NCBI GenBank assembly: GCA_963677325.2
Contig: CAXXGM010000003.1
Location: 434,001 to 498,000 of the forward strand
Source: G963677325 sp963677325
GTDB taxonomy: Bacteria > Bacteroidota > Bacteroidia > Bacteroidales > Prolixibacteraceae
Length of the DNA: 64,000 nt
Direction of reading: 5' to 3'
The position numbers and the translations under genes were made by a program. Below are positions 33,773 to 43,151 of the stretch, piece after piece; position 1 is the stretch's first letter; each line of letters starts with the position of its first letter. Below the pieces are notes generated by a model, which was not told where the DNA came from, did not search any database, and saw only the letters and a program-made list of their open reading frames with translations.

Positions 33773-34153
33773 ATGAATATTCCGTCTGACCTTAAATACA
33801 CGAAAAATCACGAATGGATTCGTGTGGAAGGAGAAAACGCTTACGTAGGAATTACTGATTTTGCGCAGAAGGAGTTAGGTGACATTGTTTATCTTGAAAT
33901 TGAAACGATTGGTGAAACCCTGGCCAAGGAAGAATCATTCGGAACCGTGGAAGCAGTAAAAACTGTTTCTGATCTTTTTATGCCGGTTTCGGGTGAAGTT
34001 CTCGAAATGAATTCTGAACTGGAGAATGCTGCAGAGTTGGTAAATAAAGATCCTTATGGCAAAGGCTGGATGATCCGTATCAAAATGAAAGATCCTTCTG
34101 AACTGAATGATCTTTTAACGGATGAAGGTTATAAGTCTCTGATCGGAGAATAA
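33773..34153 (+). CDS. gcvH: Glycine cleavage system H protein
   Basis: A 126-residue lipoyl carrier that shuttles the methylamine of glycine between GcvP, GcvT and the dihydrolipoyl dehydrogenase. The lipoylated lysine is K63 in FGTVEAVKTVSDLFMPVSGEV. The N-terminal YTKNHEWI and the C-terminal DPYGKGWMIRI are classic. The gene stands alone with its own promoter and a strong terminator. The other gcv genes are elsewhere. Confidence 0.96.
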   Translation: MNIPSDLKYTKNHEWIRVEGENAYVGITDFAQKELGDIVYLEIETIGETLAKEESFGTVEAVKTVSDLFMPVSGEVLEMNSELENAAELVNKDPYGKGWMIRIKMKDPSELNDLLTDEGYKSLIGE

Positions 34154-34196
34154 CAAATTCTGTTTCCTTCTTTTGCTCTGATCCAAGGAAAAATTC

Positions 34197-34232
34197 AAAA
34201 CCCTTCCCTGAAAATCAAACAGGGAAGGGTTT
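34197..34232. terminator. Terminator between gcvH and aqpZ
   Basis: AAACCCTTCCCTG pairs perfectly with CAGGGAAGGGTTT around a 9-base loop. T-rich sequence follows on both strands, so it can serve both convergent genes. Confidence 0.85.
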
Positions 34233-34309
34233 CTATCTCAGGAATTAAAAAATGAAAATTCTTTTGATGCCTGTATATCCACTTCTTCTTGGTGGAACTT
34301 TCCTAAAGA

Positions 34310-35032
34310 TCAGATACGGTCTGAAGAAAAAATTTCCTTCGGGTTTATTTCAATCAGTCGATACAGGATCCCTCCAAGGATCCCTCCAAGGATGGGAGCT
34401 ACCCAAAACAACCACAACTGCCCCAGAGCCCAGCTATCAGCGAAAAGGGCTACCCCCGTGCTTCGCGCCGGATTAACTGAAGTATTGGTAATCGGAATGC
34501 TGATTAGGTGGATCAGCGTCAGAGTCAGTCCTATGGCAATTGGGGCCAACCCTTGGGGCGCTTTCTTATCTGTAGCTCCCATGATAATAAAAAGGAAAAA
34601 ACAGGTAAGCACAAGCTCTGCGAGAAAGGCTGCGGCTAACGAAAAATGTCCCGGAGAGTGTTCTCCATAACCATTTGATGCAAAACCACCTGGTTCCCAG
34701 CCTGCCACTCCGTTGGCAATAATGTACAATATTCCGCCGGCCACTATGGCGCCGATCAACTGGGCGATAATATAGGCCGGCAGATCCCTGGCCGGAAACC
34801 TTCCCCCGGCCCATAGACCAATAGAAATTGCGGGATTAAGGTGACATCCCGAAATATGTCCGATAGCATAGGCCATCGTTAACACGGTTAATCCAAAAGC
34901 CAGGGCTACTCCCAAAAATCCAATGCCTAACCCCGGGAAACCAGCAGCAAAAACGGCGCTGCCGCATCCTCCAAAAACCAGCCAGAATGTTCCAATCATT
35001 TCGGCGATAAATCTCTTTGATAAGGGTACCAT
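34310..35032 (-). CDS. aqpZ: Aquaporin Z-type water channel
   Basis: A 240-residue MIP-family channel with six transmembrane helices. The two half-helix NPA motifs are present as HLNPAIS and SVNPARS. The ar/R constriction residues fit a water-selective AqpZ rather than a glycerol facilitator: the His of LTLIHLISIPITNTS and the Arg of NPARS. It is on the minus strand, convergent with gcvH. A 12-bp direct duplication (TCCCTCCAAGGA, about 34370-34394) encodes GGILGGIL near the C-terminus. Confidence 0.94.
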   Translation of the reverse strand: MVPLSKRFIAEMIGTFWLVFGGCGSAVFAAGFPGLGIGFLGVALAFGLTVLTMAYAIGHISGCHLNPAISIGLWAGGRFPARDLPAYIIAQLIGAIVAGGILYIIANGVAGWEPGGFASNGYGEHSPGHFSLAAAFLAELVLTCFFLFIIMGATDKKAPQGLAPIAIGLTLTLIHLISIPITNTSVNPARSTGVALFADSWALGQLWLFWVAPILGGILGGILYRLIEINPKEIFSSDRI

Positions 35033-35259
35033 AGTAACAGTTTTAGTATTCGGATTATATTAAAATGCACATTAATTTAAGAAAATTTCCATAAAATTTT
35101 GTTATTGTGGGTAATTAAAAATGAAATATTTCCTTTGTACTATTCCAATTTCAGGCTATCTTTTAGGATATTGGAATAAAAAGTATACTGATAAGGATTT
35201 CAAAACCGTAGATTTTATAATTTCTCTCCTTGCTGCATCTTTTAAGGTCATTTTGGCCT

Positions 35260-35267
35260 TATCTTTG
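35260..35267 (+). promoter_or_regulatory. Putative -7 box for gltX
   Basis: TATCTTTG matches TAnnTTTG and lies 34 bp before ATG 35302. This makes the in-frame extension from 35230 unlikely to be translated. Confidence 0.6.
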
Positions 35268-35301
35268 GGCTTTGTTAAAGAATCTTCAATCCGTTATTGT
35301 C

Positions 35302-36828
35302 ATGAATGAAAGGAAAGTCAGAGTAAGATTTGCTCCAAGTCCAACAGGACCGCTGCACATGGGAGGCGTAAGAACAGCGCTGTTTAACTATCTTTTCGCC
35401 AGAAAAAATGGCGGCGACTTTCTTTTAAGAATAGAAGACACTGATCAGACGCGATACGTTCCAGGAGCAGAGGATTATATTATGGAAGCGCTGGAATGGT
35501 GTGGAATCAAAGTAGATGAAGGTCCCCGGCAGGGCGGTCCCCACGCGCCTTACCGCCAAAGCGAACGAAAGGATTTATACCGGCAGTATGCCTTGCAGCT
35601 TCTGGAAAGCGGGCATGCCTACTATGCATTTGATACACCGGAGGAACTCGATGAGGCGCGGACTCAGGCTGAAGCATCAGGTAATACATTTACCTACAAT
35701 GCAGCCACTCGTCCTAAGATGAAAAACTCTCTTTCCATTGCTAAAAAGGAATGGGAAGATCTGATTTCTTCCGACGCCCAGTACGTGATCCGGTTTAAGA
35801 TGCCGGAACATGAAGAAGTAGGTGAAACTGATCTCATACGAGGTAATGTTACCTTTGACACCTCGCTTCTGGATGACAAAGTTCTCTTTAAAAGTGATGG
35901 AATGCCCACTTATCATCTGGCCAATGTGGTGGATGATCATCTGATGGAAATCACACATGTGATCCGCGGAGAGGAATGGCTGCCATCCATGCCCCTGCAT
36001 GTACTGCTTTACCGTGCTTTCGGCTGGGAAGATACAATGCCTCGATTTACTCATCTACCGCTCATATTAAAACCCACCGGCAAGGGGAAACTCAGCAAAC
36101 GGGACGGAGATAAACTGGGATTTCCCGTTTTCCCGCTGCTTTGGAAAGATCCTGAAACAGGTGATATTTCGCATGGTTACCGCGAAGACGGGTTTTTCCC
36201 TGATGCATTTATAAATATGCTGGCCTTGTTGGGCTGGAACCCAGGCACAGAGCAGGAAATCTTTTCCATGCAGGAGCTTTGTGAAGTTTTCTCCCTTGAT
36301 CGTGTTGGAAAATCCGGAGCCCGCTTCGATCCCGAAAAAACAAAATGGTTTAATCACCAGTATCTCATCCGGAAAAGTGATGAAGAACTTGGACAATTGT
36401 TGATTCCAGTTCTCCAGGGGAAAGGCATCGATGCAGATATAACCTTCTCAACACGTGTATGCGGTCTGGTCAAAGAGCGATGCTTTTTCGTATCTGAAAT
36501 ATGGGACCAGAGTTATTTCTTATTCAAAGCTCCTGAAAATTACGATTCTAAAGTCATCGCCAAACGCTGGAAAGAGGAAGTCCCCGGGATAATGACCGAA
36601 ACAGCTGATTTTTTCAGCAAAGTATCCATCTGGGAAGCTCCTGCCATTAAAGAAGAATTTTCGGCTTTTGTCACCGGCCAGGGATGGAATTTCGGCACAG
36701 TAATGAATTCGCTCAGGCTTTGTCTTGTGGGTGGAGGTTTTGGCCCTGACATTTTTGAAATCTGTGAAATCATCGGTCAGCAGGAAACCATCACCCGGAT
36801 CCGAAAAGCGCTCGCCACAATCAAATAA
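35302..36828 (+). CDS. gltX: Glutamate-tRNA ligase
   Basis: Class I synthetase charging tRNA-Glu. The 508-residue protein begins MNERKVRVRFAPSPTGPLHMGG, where HMGG is the HIGH motif. The KMSKS equivalent is KLSKRDGDK, the IRGEEWLPS segment and the RIEDTDQTRYV block are conserved. The C-terminal anticodon-binding domain is helical and ends IRKALATIK. The start was chosen at the family N-terminus, downstream of a promoter box. Confidence 0.96.
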   Translation: MNERKVRVRFAPSPTGPLHMGGVRTALFNYLFARKNGGDFLLRIEDTDQTRYVPGAEDYIMEALEWCGIKVDEGPRQGGPHAPYRQSERKDLYRQYALQLLESGHAYYAFDTPEELDEARTQAEASGNTFTYNAATRPKMKNSLSIAKKEWEDLISSDAQYVIRFKMPEHEEVGETDLIRGNVTFDTSLLDDKVLFKSDGMPTYHLANVVDDHLMEITHVIRGEEWLPSMPLHVLLYRAFGWEDTMPRFTHLPLILKPTGKGKLSKRDGDKLGFPVFPLLWKDPETGDISHGYREDGFFPDAFINMLALLGWNPGTEQEIFSMQELCEVFSLDRVGKSGARFDPEKTKWFNHQYLIRKSDEELGQLLIPVLQGKGIDADITFSTRVCGLVKERCFFVSEIWDQSYFLFKAPENYDSKVIAKRWKEEVPGIMTETADFFSKVSIWEAPAIKEEFSAFVTGQGWNFGTVMNSLRLCLVGGGFGPDIFEICEIIGQQETITRIRKALATIK

Positions 36829-36866
36829 AAATATTCCGTTTTTGAAAAAATTAGCAGGTATAAAGA

Positions 36867-36900
36867 AATCCCTTGCCGGATTGGAATCAGGCAAGGGATT
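36867..36900. terminator. Terminator between gltX and sod
   Basis: AATCCCTTGCC pairs with GGCAAGGGATT. T-rich sequence follows on the plus strand. The two genes converge here. Confidence 0.75.
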
Positions 36901-36930
36901 ATTTCAGAAGATGAGGGTATTAATTAATAT

Positions 36931-37686
36931 CTATTTCAATGCTGCCATTGCTTCTTCATAACGCCTGGATACTTCTTCCCAGTTGATAATTTTCCAGAAG
37001 GCATCTACATATTCGGGCCTGCGATTTTGGTACTGAAGATAATAGGCATGTTCCCAAACATCGATGAGCAGGACCGGAATGCCGCGTTTTTCTGTGACGC
37101 TCATCAGCGGATTATCCTGATTGGGAGTAGAGGTAACGAATAATTTTCCGTTTAGGTCAACTGCCAGCCAGCCCCAACCGCTTCCAAACTGCTTTTTGGC
37201 TGCATCCGCAAAGATCGTTTTGAAATGATTCACATCGCCAAAAGCCTTGTTGATGGCATCGAGTAATTTCCCTTTTGGCTCACTTACCTTAGAGGCGGGA
37301 GCCATGATTTTCCAGTAAAGGAGATGGTTGTAAAAGCCTCCTCCATTGTTTCTGACCGCAACAGGATATTTCCCGATTTCCGAAAAAAGCAGGAACAAAG
37401 GTTTTGTTTTGTAATCCACATTGGCCGTTGCCTCATTAAGATTTTTGGTATAGGCGGCATGATGTTTCGAATAGTGTATTTCCATGGTTTTGGCATCAAT
37501 GACCGGAGACATCGCATCATACGAATAATCCAGGGGCGATTGCCCGGATTGACCAGTCAACTTGTAATCGGAAAGCTTTTCAAAAATCTTAGTCCAGTTC
37601 TCTTTTTGCGTTGTTCTATTATTTCCGGCAAAACCAAATGTTATAAAAAGGATGGCGTAAATTCCTAAAAGAATAGATTTTTTCAT
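36931..37686 (-). CDS. Exported Fe/Mn superoxide dismutase
   Basis: A 251-residue SOD with a signal peptide (MKKSILLGIYAILFITFGFAG), so it acts outside the cytoplasm. The metal ligands are visible: His in MEIHYSKHHAAYTKNL, His in FYNHLLYW, and Asp and His in DVWEHAYY. The GSGWGWLAVD and QYQNRRPEYVDAFW segments are typical. Metal preference (Fe or Mn) is not decided by sequence alone. Most bacterial Fe/Mn SODs are cytoplasmic and about 200 residues. The extra length is the signal peptide plus a linker of about 30 residues (NRTTQKENW...). ATG 37686 fits the signal peptide. Confidence 0.9.
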   Translation of the reverse strand: MKKSILLGIYAILFITFGFAGNNRTTQKENWTKIFEKLSDYKLTGQSGQSPLDYSYDAMSPVIDAKTMEIHYSKHHAAYTKNLNEATANVDYKTKPLFLLFSEIGKYPVAVRNNGGGFYNHLLYWKIMAPASKVSEPKGKLLDAINKAFGDVNHFKTIFADAAKKQFGSGWGWLAVDLNGKLFVTSTPNQDNPLMSVTEKRGIPVLLIDVWEHAYYLQYQNRRPEYVDAFWKIINWEEVSRRYEEAMAALK

Positions 37687-37832
37687 GGCAACAATTTTTT
37701 TATTTACAAACAAAAAATTGATTCAAAAGTTTATAATCAGTTAAATAAAGAACAATTTAGTAATAACCTGAGCTCGATCTAAGCAATGGATAAGACAGTG
37801 CTTGATTGTTTGAGCGTTAATGTTGTCTTCGA

Positions 37833-37975
37833 TAACCTAATCTTTTAAAAAAACACCTCAGTAGAGGGATTGATTTTACCCTTTCACCAACCTAATTACC
37901 TGATTTAATTAGGTAATTAGGTAAATTTTTCTCCCTCGACCATTTCTACTGAGGTGTTTTCGACAGATTAGGTTA
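37833..37975. repeat. 143-bp palindromic element, copy 2
   Basis: TAACCTAATCTT and AGATTAGGTTA form the ends, AACACCTCAGTAGA and TCTACTGAGGTGTT the inner arms, with a central ACCTAATTACC palindrome. It closely matches copy 1 at 15258. The arms are more conserved than the segments between them. Confidence 0.8.
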
Positions 37976-38051
37976 TCCATTCCTTAGATCGAACTCACGT
38001 TAATAATTCCGGAAAGAAGCTGAATATTCTTTTATTGAGTATTTGCTTTTA

Positions 38052-38101
38052 AAAAAATCACCCGCTGAATTTCAGTTACTGTACTGAAAAATCAGCGGGT
38101 G
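38052..38101 (-). terminator. Terminator of the acyl-CoA synthetase gene
   Basis: CACCCGCTGA pairs with TCAGCGGGTG and, on the minus strand, is followed by ATTTTTTTA. A small inner hairpin (TTTCAGTAC/GTACTGAAA type) lies in the loop. Confidence 0.8.
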
Positions 38102-38133
38102 TTAATCTTTAAAGGTTCGTATCCTAAAGCATA

Positions 38134-39795
38134 CTATACCACTTCTATCCCTTTTTCGGCCAGAAGCTGAAGGCTCATATCACGTAATATATATTTTTGA
38201 ATTTTGCCGCTTGCGGTCATAGGGAAATCATCGACAAAGAAGATGTATTTTGGAATTTTGTACCTCGCGATTTTACCCCGGCAAAAATCTTTCACATCCT
38301 CTTCAAGGAGATCAGCATTTCCCTTCTTTTTGATAAAAGCTCCGACTTCCTCTCCGTATTTATTGCTGGGTACTCCAACGACTTCAACTGCCTGAATAGC
38401 CGGATTGGTATAAAGGAAGTTCTCTATTTCTCTTGGGTAGATATTTTCGCCTCCACGGATGATCATGTCCTTTATCCTGCCTGTCACGCGGAAATATCCC
38501 TGCCCATCCATCATTCCCAAATCGCCCGAGTGCAGCCAGCCGTCTTTGTCAATGGCTTTAGCAGTGGCTTCAGGGTTCTTGTAATATCCTTTCATCACGT
38601 TATAACCACGGCAGCAAAGTTCGCCGTGCATTCCGGGAGCAAGTTCTTCACCCGTTTCCGGATCAGCTACTTTAACCTCAACATTCGGGTAAGGCTTGCC
38701 AACTGTGGTAGACCGGATATCAGGGGCATCATAAGTGGTAGTGGCCGTCATACCGGGAGAAGATTCCGTTAAGCCGTAAACGATGATGATATCCTTCATG
38801 TTCATTTTATTCATCACCTCGTTCATCGTTTCGATCGGGCAAGGCGCTCCGGCCATGATCCCTGTTCTGAGTGAAGATAAATCAAACATGCTGAACATGG
38901 GATGATGAAGCTCTGCAATGAACATGGTCGGCACCCCGTATAATGCAGTACATCTTTCTTTCTGAACAGAGGCCAACACCACCATTGGATCAAAATTTTC
39001 AACCATTACAATACTCGCTCCATGAGAAATAATGGCACACATGGCCAATACACATCCAAAACAGTGAAACATCGGAACACAGATGCAAAGACGGTCATCG
39101 GCCGTGTATTTCATGCATTCCCCTGTTGCAAAACCGCAATTCACGATGTTGTGATGAGTAAGCATGACTCCTTTGGGAAATCCGGTGGTTCCCGAAGTAT
39201 ACTGCATATTTACCACATCATGACAGGAAGTTTGGGATTTTATTTCAAGAAATCTCGTGTCATCCAGCTGACTTCCCAATTGAATCAATTCAGCGGTATT
39301 GAACATTCCCCGGTGCTTTTCAGGACCAATGAAGATGATGTTTCTCAGGAATGGGAATTGTTCACTTTTGAGATAACCTCTTTGGCTTTCCTTTAACTCC
39401 GGCACCAATTCATTGACCATGGAGACGTAATCACTGTCGCGGAAACCATTTACAAGGGCTAGGGTGGAGATATCGGCATCCTTCAAAATGTATTCCAGTT
39501 CGTGAGTTTTGTAATTGGTATTTACCGTAACCAGTATAGCGCCAATTTTGGCGGTGGCAAACATAAAGGTAATCCAGTCAGGTACATTGTTGGCAAAAAT
39601 ACCAAGTTTGTCTCCCGGATTCATTCCGATATGTACCAGGGCTTTGGCAAGATTATCCACCCGCTGGTTAAACTGGGCGTATGTGAAGCGCAGATTCCGG
39701 TCAGAATAGATCATGAAATCCTTGTCAGGAGTTTCAGCGGTCCACTTTTCAAGGAACTGTCCGAGGGTTTTATCTGTTAATTCCATGCGAAACAT
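38134..39795 (-). CDS. Acyl-CoA synthetase (FadD-like AMP-binding)
   Basis: A 553-residue adenylate-forming ligase. Motifs seen are MQYTSGTTGFPKGVMLTHHN, VYGLTESSPG, the SGDLGMMDGQGYFRVTGRIKDMIIRGGENIYPREIE block and the catalytic lysine region MTASGKIQKY. It resembles medium/long-chain acyl-CoA or fatty-acid ligases. The ATG at 39795 shares its first base with the stop codon of the upstream XRE-cupin regulator (TGATG), so the two genes are translationally coupled. The regulator probably controls this enzyme. An upstream TTG (39798) is less likely. Confidence 0.9.
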   Translation of the reverse strand: MFRMELTDKTLGQFLEKWTAETPDKDFMIYSDRNLRFTYAQFNQRVDNLAKALVHIGMNPGDKLGIFANNVPDWITFMFATAKIGAILVTVNTNYKTHELEYILKDADISTLALVNGFRDSDYVSMVNELVPELKESQRGYLKSEQFPFLRNIIFIGPEKHRGMFNTAELIQLGSQLDDTRFLEIKSQTSCHDVVNMQYTSGTTGFPKGVMLTHHNIVNCGFATGECMKYTADDRLCICVPMFHCFGCVLAMCAIISHGASIVMVENFDPMVVLASVQKERCTALYGVPTMFIAELHHPMFSMFDLSSLRTGIMAGAPCPIETMNEVMNKMNMKDIIIVYGLTESSPGMTATTTYDAPDIRSTTVGKPYPNVEVKVADPETGEELAPGMHGELCCRGYNVMKGYYKNPEATAKAIDKDGWLHSGDLGMMDGQGYFRVTGRIKDMIIRGGENIYPREIENFLYTNPAIQAVEVVGVPSNKYGEEVGAFIKKKGNADLLEEDVKDFCRGKIARYKIPKYIFFVDDFPMTASGKIQKYILRDMSLQLLAEKGIEVV

Positions 39796-40370
39796 CAAAT
39801 TGGTGCATAAACAACTCCGAGAATTTGAGCAGGAGACTCATCCGCTGCATGAACATTGTGTTCAATGAGTGAATCATAATAAATGCTGTCGCCCTGGCTC
39901 AGGTAATAGGTATCCTTTCCATAGGATATTTCCACATTACCGCTGAGTACAAAGAGAAATTCTTCTCCCTCGTGAGAAGACAGGCAGAATTCCTTATTCT
40001 CCAAAGGATGAATATTCACGATAAAAGGCTCCATGGCCCTTCCTGATTTGTCGTTGGCTAAAGGAAAGAAATCCAGATTCCCGTTGACACTGCTGTTCTT
40101 ACTCGAGAAACTCATCCCCTTGCTCATGTTTTCTTTCCTGGAGATGACAGGGCCAAGATTGCTGATATCGTCGAGAAAGGTTCCCAGTCTGACGCCTAAA
40201 ACCCTGGCGACTTTGATCAGATGTCCAAGTGAGGGAATCAACTGACCCTCTTCCAGTTTAGCCATCATTTCCACGGAAAAACCGCAGCGATCGGCCAGAT
40301 CTTCCATCGAAATTTCTTTCTGTGCCCTAAGAACTTCTATTCTTTTGCCAATATTGTTATTTGCACTCAT
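39795..40370 (-). CDS. XRE regulator with C-terminal cupin domain
   Basis: A 191-residue regulator. Residues 8-62 are an XRE helix-turn-helix (MEDLADRCGFSVEMMAKLEEGQLIPSLGHLIKVARVLGV). Residues 110-191 are a cupin_2 beta-barrel with HEGEEFLFVLSGNVEISYG and GDSIYYDSLIEHNVHA, which hold the predicted metal or ligand residues. Such proteins sense a small acid or acyl-CoA. The gene is coupled to an acyl-CoA synthetase, so a fatty- or aromatic-acid effector is plausible. ATG 40370 is preferred. The ORF reaches further upstream but without homologous sequence. Confidence 0.88.
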   Translation of the reverse strand: MSANNNIGKRIEVLRAQKEISMEDLADRCGFSVEMMAKLEEGQLIPSLGHLIKVARVLGVRLGTFLDDISNLGPVISRKENMSKGMSFSSKNSSVNGNLDFFPLANDKSGRAMEPFIVNIHPLENKEFCLSSHEGEEFLFVLSGNVEISYGKDTYYLSQGDSIYYDSLIEHNVHAADESPAQILGVVYAPI

Positions 40371-40521
40371 TTTTGTTGTCTTTAGATTCACAATAATGGC
40401 AAAAATAATATTTGTTTTCAGGAAATATATTCTATCGCATTCGAATATCAAAAAAAGTTAAAAAATGTGTAAATAGCTGAGACGTTTACAAAAAACTTAT
40501 TTTTACGTAATTAATTCTTCA

Positions 40522-40549
40522 ACTTGTCACCTATAACTTGCCATTTATC
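40522..40549. repeat. Heptamer tandem array at the start of the TonB receptor gene
   Basis: ACTTGTC, ACCTATA, ACTTGCC and ATTTATC run head to tail at 7-bp spacing. The only candidate start codon (TTG 40524) lies in this array, which makes the true N-terminus doubtful. Confidence 0.5.
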
Positions 40550-42851
40550 TTCATTTAAAAAGATTTTAAAGATCTTTATTTTAATTCTGCTTCCCCTGGC
40601 AGGATTTTCTGAACAGCACTTTACTTTAAGCGGATATCTTCGTGATGCGAAATCCGGCGAAGCGCTTATCAGCGCCAGTGTCTATCTGAAAGACGGGAAT
40701 AACGGCACTTTTACAAATGAATACGGATTCTTTTCCATTTCACTGCCCAAAGGAACTTACCAGCTGGTTCTCTCCTATGTTGGTTATCAATCAAAGGAAG
40801 AAAATCTGATTCTTGAAAAAAACATTCACCAGAATTTTTCACTGGCTCCGGTAAGCATAACACTCGACGAAATCACAATAAAGAGCGGTTCCGGAAATGG
40901 AGCCCGGGATAGAGAACTTGGTTCTTTTCATCTTAATGTAAGGGAAATGAATCAGCTGCCCGTATTATTCGGGGAACAGGATATCTTAAAATCAATACAG
41001 TTATTGCCTGGGATTGTGCCTGCAGGGGAGGGAAATTCCTCATTTCATGTCCGGGGAGGGAATACGGACCAGAATTTGATTCTGCTTGATGATGCGCCCG
41101 TTTTCAACCCATCACACCTGTTGGGGTTCTTTTCTGTTTTCAATTCTGATGCGATTCGCGATCTCAAGCTTTACAAGGGAGAGGTACCCGCCCGATACGG
41201 AGGAAGGGCCTCTTCGGTGCTTGATATCCATATGAATGAGGGAAATTTTAAAGATTACCACGTTTCAGGGGGGTTGGGGCTGATTTCTTCCAGGTTAATG
41301 GTTGAAGGCCCCATCGCCGAAGACAAAGCTTCTTTTATGATTTCCGGGCGCAGGACTTATGCGGATCTGTTTCTTCCTCTGTCGAATGATGAAAACATCC
41401 GCAATAATAAACTGTATTTTTATGATCTGAATTTCAAATCAAATGTGATTCTTAATAAAAATAACCATCTTTTTCTTTCCGGCTACCTGGGACGGGATAT
41501 TTTAAAATCGACTGATTTTGGTTTCAATTGGGGTAACCGGACAGGATCGGCCAGATGGAATCATCAGTTTAGTCCTTCCCTGTTTTCCAATACCACATTT
41601 GTTTTGAACGATTATAACTACAGGACAGATGGTGATATCGGAGGCGATTTTTCCCTGAGTGCAGGCATAAAAGATCTTTCTCTGAAACAGGATTATACTC
41701 TGTCTTTACCCAATGACACAAAAATACTTTTTGGTTTTAATTCCATTCTGCATCATTTCAGGCCGGGAGAAGTAACCTCTGCTACTTTAAATAATTTCAG
41801 AATTCCTGAAAAGCAAGCGTTTGAAAATGCTCTGTATATTTTTTCGGAAAAGAAAATAGGATCAAAACTTAATCTGGGAATCGGACTGAGATATTCCTTA
41901 TTTTCGCTGATGGGCTCCGGAACTGAGAAATATTACGATTCCAACGGAGATCTGATCAGAACAGATTCTTTCCCTTCAGGTAAACTATACCGGAATTATA
42001 CTGGCTTTGAGCCAAGAGCCAATCTGACCTGGATGCTGTCGGAGAATTCCTCCGTAAAGACAGGGTTTAACCGCATGAGTCAGTACATCCATTTATTGTC
42101 AAATTACACTTCAGGAACGCCCATCGATTATTGGCTTCCCTGCTCAAATAACATTAAACCGCAATACGTAAATCAATATTCGGCCGGATATTTCAGAGAA
42201 TTAAAACAAAAAGGATACGAGTTCTCCCTTGAAACCTATTATAAAGAAATGTCCAATCAAATTGATTATAAGAATAATGCCAATGTTTTTTTAAATGAAA
42301 ATGCGGAATCGGAACTTGTTTTTGGTAAAGGCAGAGCTTATGGGATTGAATTATTGGCCAGGAAAACGGCCGGTGCATTTACAGGATGGATATCCTATAC
42401 CCTATCAAAGAGCGAGAGAAAATTCAATGATATCGCCGATCACTGGTATCCGGCCAGACAGGATCGAACGCATGATGTTTCCATCGTCCTGAATTATCGT
42501 GTGAATCCAAAGTTGTCTTTTACCACTGCATGGGTTTACTATACAGGTAGCGCCTATACATCTCCGGTTGGGAAATACGAAATAGATAATAATATCCTGA
42601 ATTATTACGATGAGCGCAACAATGCCAGAATGCCGGCTTATCACCGTCTCGATCTTGGGGCTAACCTGATTCTCCGGAAAAGCGAGCGATTTACATCCGA
42701 ATTGAATTTCGGCCTTTACAATGCCTATGCCCGGAAGAATGCTTATCTTCTTAATTTCCGCACCAATGAAACCAATCAGGATGTGACGGAAGCGGTGAAG
42801 CTGTATTTGTTTACGGCCATTCCTTCCATCACCTGGAATTTCAAATTCTAA
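40524..42851 (+). CDS. TonB-dependent outer membrane receptor
   Basis: A 775-residue outer-membrane transporter energised by TonB. After a signal-peptide-like stretch (KILKIFILILLPLAGFSEQ) comes a carboxypeptidase-regulatory-like domain (residues 32-115), then a plug domain (residues 120-235) and a 22-strand barrel ending in F (ITWNFKF). In the plug, FGEQDILKSIQLLPGI and FHVRGGNTDQNLILLDDAPVF are typical. The substrate is unknown, and no SusD partner is adjacent. The next gene is a secreted protease that carries its own TonB domain. No ATG precedes the signal peptide; the TTG at 40524 is used by default. Confidence 0.85.
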   Translation: MSPITCHLSSFKKILKIFILILLPLAGFSEQHFTLSGYLRDAKSGEALISASVYLKDGNNGTFTNEYGFFSISLPKGTYQLVLSYVGYQSKEENLILEKNIHQNFSLAPVSITLDEITIKSGSGNGARDRELGSFHLNVREMNQLPVLFGEQDILKSIQLLPGIVPAGEGNSSFHVRGGNTDQNLILLDDAPVFNPSHLLGFFSVFNSDAIRDLKLYKGEVPARYGGRASSVLDIHMNEGNFKDYHVSGGLGLISSRLMVEGPIAEDKASFMISGRRTYADLFLPLSNDENIRNNKLYFYDLNFKSNVILNKNNHLFLSGYLGRDILKSTDFGFNWGNRTGSARWNHQFSPSLFSNTTFVLNDYNYRTDGDIGGDFSLSAGIKDLSLKQDYTLSLPNDTKILFGFNSILHHFRPGEVTSATLNNFRIPEKQAFENALYIFSEKKIGSKLNLGIGLRYSLFSLMGSGTEKYYDSNGDLIRTDSFPSGKLYRNYTGFEPRANLTWMLSENSSVKTGFNRMSQYIHLLSNYTSGTPIDYWLPCSNNIKPQYVNQYSAGYFRELKQKGYEFSLETYYKEMSNQIDYKNNANVFLNENAESELVFGKGRAYGIELLARKTAGAFTGWISYTLSKSERKFNDIADHWYPARQDRTHDVSIVLNYRVNPKLSFTTAWVYYTGSAYTSPVGKYEIDNNILNYYDERNNARMPAYHRLDLGANLILRKSERFTSELNFGLYNAYARKNAYLLNFRTNETNQDVTEAVKLYLFTAIPSITWNFKF

Positions 42852-43151
42852 GGTTCGAAGCCAGCGGCTCCTTCGAATATGTACAAAAGAAATTCGGAGG
42901 AGCAGGGATATTTTGATTCATACTAAATATTTCAGGTAATTTTATGTGTTGACTACAAAATGATCATTTATTTAGAGTGATTGAAAAGTACCCGAAAGGA
43001 TTGCAAAAAATTCTAAATCATTAATTATCAGGTGTGATACGAGTTGCCCTCCAGTAGCTTCGAATATTTTTATGTAAATGTGTAGGAGCAAGGTATATTT
43101 TGTGAAATATTATGATTATTTTTCGAAATCTTTATATCTAAACTATTCACA
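42852..43151. other. Intergenic gap without a recognised gene
   Basis: The 300 bp between the TonB receptor and the M16 protease contain no ORF with coding character. A weak diverged direct repeat is seen (TTCGAATATGTAC...GGAGCAGGGATATTTTG and TTCGAATATTTTT...GGAGCAAGGTATATTTTG), with a further related word near 46645. Confidence 0.5.

Noticed and set aside
35121..35309. 62-residue hydrophobic frame before gltX
   Set aside because: It spans the gltX promoter box and overlaps the gltX start; no family or coding signal recognised.
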